Shown here in pieces: positions 30,001 to 39,200 of a stretch of 64,000 nt of DNA. The DNA comes from Pristionchus mayeri (lineage: Eukaryota > Nematoda > Chromadorea > Rhabditida > Neodiplogasteridae): assembly GCA_036245805.1 (NCBI GenBank), contig BTRK01000002.1:34268661-34332660 (forward strand). Direction: 5' to 3'. The notes under the pieces are model-generated. The model was not told the DNA's origin. It saw nothing but the letters and a program-made list of their open reading frames with translations, and ran no database searches. Each line of letters opens with the position of its first letter. Position 1 is the stretch's first letter. Made by a program: the position numbers and the translations under genes.

Positions 30001-32783
30001 GATGGCAACATGGAGTATGGTCATGTTGAGATGATGACAACATGGAGTATGGTCATGTTGAGAGGATGGCAACATGGAGTATGATCCTGTTGAGAGGATG
30101 ACAACATGGAGTATGGTCATGTTGAGATGATGACAACATGGAGTATGGTCATATAGAGAGGATGGCAACATGGAGTATGATCATGTTGAGAGGATGACAA
30201 CATGGAGTGTGGTCATATAGAGAGGATGGCAACATGGAGTATGGTCATATAGAGAGGATGGCAACATGGAGTATGGTCATATAGAGAGGATGGCAACATG
30301 GAGTATGATCATGTTGAGAGGATGACAACATGGAGTGTGGTCATATAGAGAGGATGGCAACATGGAGTATGGTAATGTTGAGAGGATGGCAACATGGAGT
30401 GTGGTCATATAGAGAGGATGGCAACATGGAGTATGGTCATATAGAGAGGATGGCAACATGGAGTATGGTCATATAGAGAGGATGGCAACATGGAGTGTGG
30501 TCATATAGAGAGGATGGCAACATGGAGTATGGTCATATAGAGAGGATGGCAACATGGAGTATGATCATGTTGAGAGGATGACAACATGGAGTGTGGTCAT
30601 TTAGAGAGGATGGCAACATGGAGTATGGTCATGTTGAGATGATGACAACATGGAGTATGGTCATGTTGAGATGATGACAACATGGAGTATGGTCATATAG
30701 AGAGGATGGCAACATGGAGTATGATCATGTTGAGAGGATGACAACATGGAATATGGTCATGTTGAGATGATGACAACATGGAGTATGGTCATGTAGAGAG
30801 GATGGCAACATGGAGTATGGTCATGTTGAGATGATGACAACATGGAGTATGGTCATATAGAGAGGATGGCAACATGGAGTATGATCATGTTGAGAGGATG
30901 ACAACATGGAGTGTGGTCATATAGAGAGGATGGCAACATGGAGTATGGTCATATAGAGAGGATGGCAACATGGAGTATGGTCATATAGAGAGGATGGCAA
31001 CATGGAGTATGATCATGTTGAGAGGATGACAACATGGAGTGTGGTCATATAGAGAGGATGGCAACATGGAGTATGGTAATGTTGAGAGGATGGCAACATG
31101 GAGTGTGGTCATATAGAGAGGATGGCAACATGGAGTATGGTCATATAGAGAGGATGGCAACATGGAGTATGGTCATATAGAGAGGATGGCAACATGGAGT
31201 GTGGTCATATAGAGAGGATGGCAACATGGAGTATGGTCATATAGAGAGGATGGCAACATGGAGTATGATCATGTTGAGAGGATGACAACATGGAGTGTGG
31301 TCATTTAGAGAGGATGGCAACATGGAGTATGGTCATGTTGAGATGATGACAACATGGAGTATGGTCATGTTGAGATGATGACAACATGGAGTATGGTCAT
31401 ATAGAGAGGATGGCAACATGGAGTATGATCATGTTGAGAGGATGACAACATGGAGTATGGTCATGTTGAGATGATGACAACATGGAGTATGGTCATATAG
31501 AGAGGATGGCAACATGGAGTATGGTCATGTTGAGATGATGACAACATGGAGTATGGTCATGTTGAGAGGATGGCAACATGGAGTATGATCATGTTGAGAG
31601 GATGACAACATGGAGTATGGTCATGTTGAGATGATGACAACATGGAGTATGGTCATATAGAGAGGATGGCAACATGGAGTATGATCATGTTGAGAGGATG
31701 GCAACATGGAGTGTGGTCATATAGAGAGGATGGCAACATGGAGTATGGTCATATAGAGAGGATGGCAACATGGAGTATGATCATGTTGAGAGGATGACAA
31801 CATGGAGTGTGGTCATATAGATAGGATGGCAACATGGAGTATGCTCATGCTGTTAGGATGGCAACATGAGTGTGGTCATATAGAGAGGATGGCAACATGG
31901 AGTATGGTCATGTTGAGAGGATGGCAACATGGAGTATGATCATGTTGAGAGGATGACAACATGGAGTGTGGTAATATAGAGAGGATGGCAACATGGAGTA
32001 TGGTCATGTTGAGAGGATGACAACATGAAGTATGGTCATGTTGAGAGGATGGCAACATGGAGTATGATCATGTTGAGAGGATGACAACACGGAGTATGGC
32101 CATGTTGAGAGGATGGCAACATGGAGTGTGGTCATATAGAGAGGATGGCAACATGGAGTATGGTAATGTTGAGAGGATGGCAACATGGAGTATGGTCATG
32201 TTGAGAGGATGACAACATGGAGTATGATCATGTTGAGAGGATGGCAACATGGAGTGTGGTCATATAGAGAGGATGGCAACATGGAGTATGGTCATATAGA
32301 GAGGATGGCAACATGGAGTATGATCATGTTGAGAGGATGACAACATGAAGTGTGGTCATATAGATAGGATGGCAACATGGAGTATGCTCATGCTGTTAGG
32401 ATGGCAACATGGAGTGTGGTCATATAGATAGGATGGCAACATGGAGTATGCTCATGCTGTTAGGATGGCAACATGGAGTGTGGTCATATAGAGAGGATGG
32501 CAACATGGAGTATGGTCATGTTGAGAGGATGGCAACATGGAGTATGATCATGTTGAGAGGATGACAACATGGAGTGTGGTCATATAGAGAGGATGGCAAC
32601 ATGGAGTATGGTCATGTTGAGATGATGACAACACGGAGTATGGTCATGTTGAGAGGATGGCAACATGGAGTGTGGTCATATAGAGAGGATGGCAACATGG
32701 AGTATGGTCATGTTGAGAGGATGGCAACATGGAGTATGGGCATGTTGAGAGGATGACAACATGGAGCATGGTCATGTTGAGCG
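1..32783. repeat. Giant 32-bp satellite array, about 1,024 copies
   Basis: Every 32 bases the sequence repeats a unit that starts tggtcatatagagagg and continues with atggcaac, then atggagta. Variants fall at a few fixed places: catata, catgtt, catttа-type or aatgtt after the second G; gagagg or gagatg; atggc or atgac; gagta or gagtg. The plus strand is purine rich; the commonest unit has 11 A, 11 G, 7 T and 3 C. The unit phase stays constant except for a net +1 near 9,015 and a net -1 near 31,869. The left edge is cut by the window and the right edge is sharp at about 32,783. Because 32 is not a multiple of 3, short reading frames cycle through the unit and stop; nothing suggests protein coding. 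A structural or heterochromatic satellite is the simplest reading. Confidence 0.98.
31800..32480. repeat. Degenerate border zone of the satellite
   Basis: Near its right end the array gains private variants: tagataggatgg in place of tagagaggatgg, and ctcatgctgttagg, at about 31,820 to 31,860, 32,360 to 32,400 and 32,420 to 32,465. A one-base deletion (caacatgagtg) also lies at about 31,869. Units at array edges recombine less with the bulk and diverge, so this marks the true border of the array. Confidence 0.85.
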
Positions 32784-34190
32784 GACATTAAAAATTCAAA
32801 TTTCCCGCCTTTTTCCTTTGATGTGCAGGCCCCTCAATGAGAGCCATTCCAAAGTGGGTTATTTGTCTCGCTTCCATGGGATTCTTTTTTTTTATTTTCT
32901 CGTGTGCGTGTTCTGTTGATACTTTCATGTCACTTCCTTTCATGTACATTGTCGGCCATACTTCTCCGCGCAATTTTTTCATTGATATCTGAGAGCCGAT
33001 CGTTCTGCACGTTTTCTGTTATGCATAACCGAAGAGGGGATGTGCGGAATTGAGATAGCGAGACCATTGCGAATTTTCGCCTCAGCAAGGATACAGTTTC
33101 CAAGTGGGACACCTTCTGACACCATGTCCACCTGGATCAAACTGGGATCCCACTGGGAAATTCCATTGTGTGATATCACAGAGATAATGACTTTCCTAGT
33201 GGTATCCCAGATACACCAGTAGAATTTCCCAGTTGGAACCCTGCAGATTTCACACTTTAAAACTCTTACCAGAGCTGGCGGCGCCTTTGTGTCTGCATGA
33301 GGCGATAAGAGTGGCAGTGAGAAGTTCACTTGACAAGATAACATCTGCTGATTTTCCTTTTTGCGCGTCTGCTGTTGATCGCGCAACGGCTACGTTGTTA
33401 CAGAGGTGATATCTAATGAGTCTGTGTTTGAATGTGTACGGACAAGGGTGTCTGGGAGAAGGAAAGGGGGGAGGGATGGATACATTTCCTTTCTTTCTTC
33501 ACCTTTGCGCAATGACCTTTTCCACGCAGACTCTGGCCGCTTCTTGTTTGAATCACTCGAGTTTTCGCACTACTAAATTCGTTTCCCCTGCTACCATTGT
33601 TGCTTTTGCGCCCAAACGAAATGGAGTCTTCGGTTTTGTTGTTTTAGATTGCGTTATCATTTCATCATTGATCTGAACTATGCTTGTCGTTTCTTTAGAA
33701 TTATCAGCTGGTCTCATCTAGGATTGTTGGTAAGCCCTGTGAGACCCCGTGACTGATCGTATTGTCGACAACGCCAATTTCGACACCACACCCTTACTTA
33801 TTGTGACCGGAGATCATAAGGGGTGGGGTCAATGGGTAAGGAGGGGCAGAGGAGAGCGAGGAGGGGCAGTGGAGTCATTCGTGACTTGAGACATGCAGTT
33901 AGATTGTCTTTCTCTTCTTATGCCATACCTTCTTTTCTCTCTCCCCGGTTTAAGTGTAAATTTAAATAAATCACCTTCTTTTCTCTCTCCCCGGTTTAAG
34001 CAGGCACTTTGAGATACAATATTAGCGCCCAATAGTTATTCTGAAAATAACCCCCCGAACAACACAGCGACTGATGAGACAATTTTGATATATCGCTGTC
34101 GATCGGTTCATCTTCGTATGCAGAAAGAATTTTAAAAAATCAAATTACATTATTTTTTAGTTACAAACGTCTTGATCGCTCAAAACAGCG
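32784..34190. other. Intergenic DNA between satellite and first gene
   Basis: No convincing gene is visible. Open frames here are short, overlap on opposite strands and lack splice support. The segment holds a cluster of ACTGG/CCAGT motifs at about 33,105 to 33,240, including a 12-bp inverted match (actgggaaattc with gaatttcccagt), and a short direct repeat near 33.95 kb. A pyrimidine-rich acceptor (tattttttag) ends at 34,160 and may be the 5' splice or trans-splice site of the next gene. Confidence 0.6.
33929..34000. repeat. Two-copy direct repeat of about 27 bp
   Basis: A stretch beginning ccttcttttctctctccc and ending ggtttaag occurs twice, about 44 bp apart, separated by AT-rich sequence. 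It is a simple local duplication with no evident function. Confidence 0.85.
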
Positions 34191-34717
34191 ATGAATTTCG
34201 ACGAAGTTGTGCAGATGACTGTCAACCTGCTGCAATCAGTCGACAACAATTACATGCAGACTGAGGTTAGCTCCTGTTAAATAATACATCATATTTTATT
34301 GTTTTAGAAAATTGTGATATCTTCGGTTGAAAAATGTCTATGCTCGCACAAACTTCTTCGACGAAAGAAAGGTACTGACCAATTTAAGCAATTTATATGT
34401 TGTATTGTCAGGTTGACTCCACTTCACGACCTTCTTAATCACCTTCGCGATTCGCTTGAAACTGCTATGATGTGGGTTAAAGAAACACAGCTGAATCGGC
34501 ATGCTGAACTCATGAAGGTACGCATGGGAATCCAAAGGTTTACGTTGCCAATTTATCATATTTGAAGTTGTTGATAATTATTTCTCAAGAAAATTATCGA
34601 TGATACACACTTTGAATAACCAATTATCAGAGGTCTTCTGAGAGATCGCAAGTGCCCATTCACAAACTGTTCAAAGTACTTCAATCTCATCCCCACTTTA
34701 GTGGTAGATGTATTTAA
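34191..34717 (+). CDS. Unidentified small helical protein, 3 exons (tentative)
   Basis: Proposed exons are 34191-34265, 34308-34517 and perhaps 34631-34717, giving about 123 residues. The start is the first ATG after an acceptor-like site at 34160. Exon 1 encodes MNFDEVVQMTVNLLQS and ends at gag/gttagc. Exon 2 stays open for 70 codons to aag/gtacgc and includes a charged helical stretch (LHDLLNHLRDSLETAM). A 40-bp intron inside exon 2 (gtactg...gtcag) is possible but breaks the frame, so I left it unspliced. The third exon follows an atttatcag-type acceptor and lies wholly in the outer end of the 34.6-35.9 kb palindrome; it is open for 28 codons to a TAA. I see faint similarity in layout to Mediator subunit 30 but would not name it. 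That exons 1 and 2 are real is fairly likely; the 3' end is uncertain. Confidence 0.4.
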
Positions 34718-35950
34718 GGTCAAGTAACTTCCATTTCACTTTGCGAGGCCGGAAATTGAAAAGTGCCTAAAAGCCGGCTCTGGAAATTTCAAAAGTTTGA
34801 AAATTCGTAACATTCTTAAACGTTGAGTAGGAACATCGCCAAACACAGATAAGTGATCGCCATGACGAGATGAACATCTTTCATGTTGAGGTCGAAAACG
34901 AGAAATAAATATTAAGTATTGATATTGTAGAAATTGTGTTTGTAGATATCCTAATGATGAAATAAATCGATGTCGTGAAAAATAATATTCCAATTGCTAA
35001 TGAGATCTCCTCGGATTCGGAATCTACGTCATTTTTTACACCGGGAAAAGTTTAATTTTCAAAAATCGCGAACGTGATATCGCGCTTTTTTCGCCGAAAA
35101 CATGCCAGATCGCGTGTTTTTGCTCAAGATCCAAAATTTTACTTTCTAATTTCTGTGTCGAAATCGCTCAGATATATCTTTTCTTTCAATTTTAGAAGCT
35201 TACAAACCCTTATGCACCAATTGCCGTCGAAAAAAACCGGAGATTTCAATATTTTCGAAAATCATGTTTTTCTCCTATTTTCTCAAATTTTAGGTAGCAA
35301 AACATGATTTTCGAAAATATTGAAATCTCTGTTTTTTTCGACGGCAATTGGTGCATAAGGGTTGGTAAGCATCTAACATTGAAAGAAAATATATATCTGA
35401 GCGGTTTCGACACACAAATTAGAAAGTAAAATTTTGGATCTTGAGCAAAAACACGCGATCTGGCATGTTTTCGGCGAAAAAAAGCGCGATATCACGTCCG
35501 CGATTTTTGAAAATTGAACTTTTCCCGGTGTAAAAAATGACGTAGATTCCGAATCCGAGGAGATCTCATTAGCAATTGGAATATTATTTTTCACGACATC
35601 GATTTATTTCAACTGTTGGATATCGACAAAACACACTTTCTACAATATCAATACTTAATATTTATTTCCCGTTTTCGACCTCAACATGAAAGTTGTACAT
35701 CTCGTCATGGCGATCACTTATCTGTGTTTGGCGAAGTTCCTACTCAACGTTTAAGAATGTTACGAATTTTCATACTTTTGAAATTTCCAGAGCCGGCATT
35801 TAGGCACTTTTCAATTTCCGGCCCCGCAAAGTGAAATGGAAGTTACTTGACCTTAATTTCATCTACCACCAAAGTGGGGATGAGATTGAATTACTTTGAA
35901 CAGTTTGTGAATGGAGGGTATCACTTTCATGCAATCTCTCAGAAGACCCC
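34631..35950. repeat. Long palindrome 1 (1.32 kb foldback)
   Basis: The left arm begins aggtcttctgagagat and the right arm ends with its near-complement, atctctcagaagacccct. The arms are roughly 640 bp each (left about 34631-35270, right about 35299-35950) around a spacer of about 28 bp. Matching landmarks are a gccggctctgg / ccagagccggc block, acaaattagaaagt and its complement, and atgattttcgaaaatatt next to the centre. The arms differ by scattered substitutions and small indels. No transposase frame is seen, so this is a non-autonomous foldback element or an inverted duplication. It lies directly downstream of exon 2 of the 34.2 kb gene. Confidence 0.95.
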
Positions 35951-35952
35951 TG

Positions 35953-36205
35953 TTAAAGGAGGAGTAAACTCAAAATTCAATTTTTTAAGCTGTCACATGC
36001 ACGGCCTAGAGCTCCACAACGATAAGAAACTCCGAAATTTTCACATTGATATTTCCATTCCGAACAGAGTTATAGCTAGTTGGCTGGGAGCCAGATCAGG
36101 GAAAGCTCAGGGAAGGGAGCGAGATAGTACGCGACTTTAAGAGAGTGCGTCCCTGGGTGAAACATATTCCAACCGGGCGCGCGTTTGCATTTACTCCTCC
36201 TTTAA
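35953..36205. mobile_element. 253-bp MITE-like element with 16-bp perfect TIRs
   Basis: Both ends carry ttaaaggaggagtaaa in inverted orientation (35953-35968 and 36190-36205). The outermost four bases are TTAA on both sides, so either TTAA is a target duplication with 12-bp TIRs or the TIR is 16 bp. The interior has no meaningful frame. The element abuts palindrome 1 on its left and lies just upstream of the ATG at 36228. TTAA target preference is known for piggyBac-like elements, but the terminal bases do not match the usual piggyBac ends, so I leave the superfamily open. Confidence 0.75.
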
Positions 36206-36227
36206 GGAAATATAAATCCGTCGCGCC

Positions 36228-39200
36228 ATGAACGAAGACAAGCGGCGTGATCTCCCGAACAACATCCAAACATTGAAGGTAGAGCATCAAAATTAAACTT
36301 AATAATCACTGGTCCTATTATTTTCATTGTTTATTTATGTACAGAAATATTTAAATGGTGTGGCCAATTCAGGATATGGTGATGGAGAAGGACGCTACCA
36401 TAGGCGGATTCGAAAAGTTGGTATCAGAGCAAGCGCGGAGGATAAAGGTGTGCATATTTTCAGCATTGATTATCTTGAAAATTATGAAATGGCACAAAAT
36501 GTGCAATGTGAAAGGAAAAGCATAATTATATTTTTAATTATAGGATTTGCAAAAGGCACTCGCAAACCAATCAATGGTCGATGAAGATGCGAGCTCGGCA
36601 ACGAACAGTGGTCTCGTTGAAGAGGTAATCGAATAAACAGGATTGAACATAAATGTTGAATATTATTCTACGAATTTTTGTAATTGCTTTGTTTGTCAAG
36701 GGAACTAGAAAACTTCGTCGCACGGTGTGGGGCGACGATGGGGAGATGGGTCGTGCTGAGGAGGTGACAACGGGAATGAAGGAACCACTGGAGAAGGTAT
36801 AATTTAAAAGTGATTAATTGAGCGAATTGAACGCTCCGAGTCTGTCCATATCCCTTTACATCCCTGTATTGGCTCTGACTGTGATTTTTCAAACGCATTT
36901 CCCTCTCACACAGATACTTAATGAAGCTTGTGCCACCTGCACGTAGCGCAGAGAATCCACAAAACAATCATACAACAAATAATTTCAGAACTTGATTTAA
37001 CATTTTGGGGGAGAGAAATATTGTCTCAATTTCAGATTGTGAAACGAGCAAATTGGGGAGTGGATCGGTCGATCACTAAGATCGAAGAGTTGGTGGCGGA
37101 GCGAGTGGAAGAAGTATATTTATCAGAGGAAATCAACCTATGCTGAAAAATTGTCCCTAGGGGTACTTTTTCAGGTAGATCACGAAAATCGACCTTAGGA
37201 AGCCGTATCTCTGACCCCTGATTCCCTGTGGCGCGCCTCATCATTGAGGTCGGTTTTTCTATATTTTGAACGGCTCATCCAAACCCCGTACATATATAGT
37301 AATTCTGAAAGATCGTGTCGAGATAAACATTTTTTATGTTGGAAGTAAAGGTCTATCATGTCTGTGAAAAATGTTACGCTCATTTGAAAGATAAAAATTG
37401 ATGCCATGAAAAACTGGTTCTCGATAACAATCCAGTTTCATTTTCAATCGATTTCGCGTACAATTTTACCCCTGGTCGCAAATTTAAATGAAAATCGAAG
37501 GTCTGGTATTCAACGAAATTTTCGAAAGAATATGGCGAAGTCGAGATTTTTTGGCCGAAAATTAAGATTTTTTGCACCTACAAATTTTCTTTCACGTTTT
37601 GGTGAGGAGATATATGCAAATTCGTTTTCTACGGGTCAAAATATGCCAGAAAAAAATTAACTCGGCTTATTCTGAGATTTTCGATTTTTGGCTCAAAAAC
37701 AGTGATTTTTCGATGATCGAAAATCTCAGAAAAAGCCAAAAATCGACAATCTCAGAATAAGCCAAGTTAATTTTTTTCTGGAATATTTTGACCCGTACAA
37801 AACGAATTTGTACATATCTCCTCACCAAAACGTGAAAGAAAATTTGTAGGTTGCATAAATCGTAATTTTCGGCCAAAAACTCTCGACTTCGCCATATTTT
37901 TTCGAAAATTTCGTCGAATACCAGACCTTCGATTTTCATTTAAATTTGTGCCCAGGGGTAAAATTGCACGAGAAATCGATTGAAAATGAAACTGGATTGT
38001 TATCGAGCACCAGTTTTTCATGGCATCAATTTCTAACATTCAAGTGAGCGTAACTTTTTTCACAGACGTGATAGACCTTTACTTCCAACATAAAAAATGT
38101 TTATCTCGACGAGATCTTTCAGAATTACTATATATGTACGGTGTTTGGATGAGCCGTTCAAAATATATTAGGTTGGCGCTAAAGTCTTTGTCCATTTTTC
38201 AAAACTGTATTTCTTGGGGAAAGGCAAAGCATGAGTTGAAATATACTTGTCCTCTTTATTGACAATATGAGCCCAACGTACCTGCAATGTATGGATCCCC
38301 TCCCATTAGAACCCGCCTGGGCGCGAGTCAAAGAATTGCTTGAGCGCAGCATCGAGACTTCCACGGGAATTGAAAGCCATAGCTCTAAGAGAATGAGGGA
38401 GGGCTGCGAAAAGCCAGTATTCCGTTGGGGCCAAATCACTAGAATTCGGGCGATGGGGGAGAAACAACCATCCGTATCCAGTCACTTCTTGTTTAATTTG
38501 TTTAGCGGCATGAAGACGGGCGGATTCGTGCTGATAGTAACCTTTCGTCTCCTTCAGGCTTAAACAATCGAGTTTTTTATTCAGATTCTGTAGTTGTGCG
38601 ACGGTCTTGACCCCAGTAATTAGTATGCCCTTGGTGAGCAACTCCGATTAGACCACGCCATCCCCTCTCCATCAAACAAATATCATGATTTTTAGGGGGC
38701 GTAGCTCATATTTGGAGACATCCTATGGGGTCTCTCCTTCTCCAACCTAATGGGCTCCCCTGTGGTTGTTATCGTAAAGGGTATGTTTATCATGCCCGGT
38801 TATGAGCCGATCCAGCCACCGTAAAGAGTGAGGAGGGATTTGGAATCATCAAATCCGCGTCCAATGTTGGCTTGGGTCAGGTCATGAGGTATGAATCGAC
38901 CGATAAGTTTCCCCATTCCAAGGGTTATCAAGCCTTCCTCTACTGTGCTATGGTGGGCTCGAGGTGTATTGACCATTTTAAGGACAGTTTGAAATGGGTC
39001 CGTTTCCACAACTTTCTTCAACGTTTCCAAATTTAACTCACGAGGCCTCCCAGATCTATCCTAATCATCAAGGGAAAAGTCGTATGTATCGAAGCGATGG
39101 AACCAATTCCTGAAGGTGTTGTTGAGGGGGCATGTGTGTGATAAACATTCTTCAGTAGGGTCTCCGAATCCTTCATTGTGGTGTAGGATAGATAGAGGTA

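Noticed and set aside
2596..32250. Minus-strand frames of 60-124 codons in the satellite, rich in H, C, L and P
   Set aside because: They arise because a 32-bp unit shifts frame each copy; the 32-residue period follows the DNA period, stops are frequent and no unit-level codon constraint is visible.
1..32783. CRISPR-like array
   Set aside because: Units are head to tail with no unique spacers, and the locus is eukaryotic.
32979..33386. 135-codon minus-strand frame and overlapping plus frames
   Set aside because: They lie in a motif-repeat region without splice sites or family resemblance.
34191..34517. Mediator subunit 30 homologue
   Set aside because: Layout is faintly similar but residue agreement is too low to name it without a profile search.
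34736..35834. Frames repeated on both strands, such as the FRPQHE-containing ones
   Set aside because: The same sequence is read from both arms of palindrome 1; no gene structure.
37406..38039. Several 80-90 codon frames on both strands
   Set aside because: They are mirror images produced by palindrome 2.
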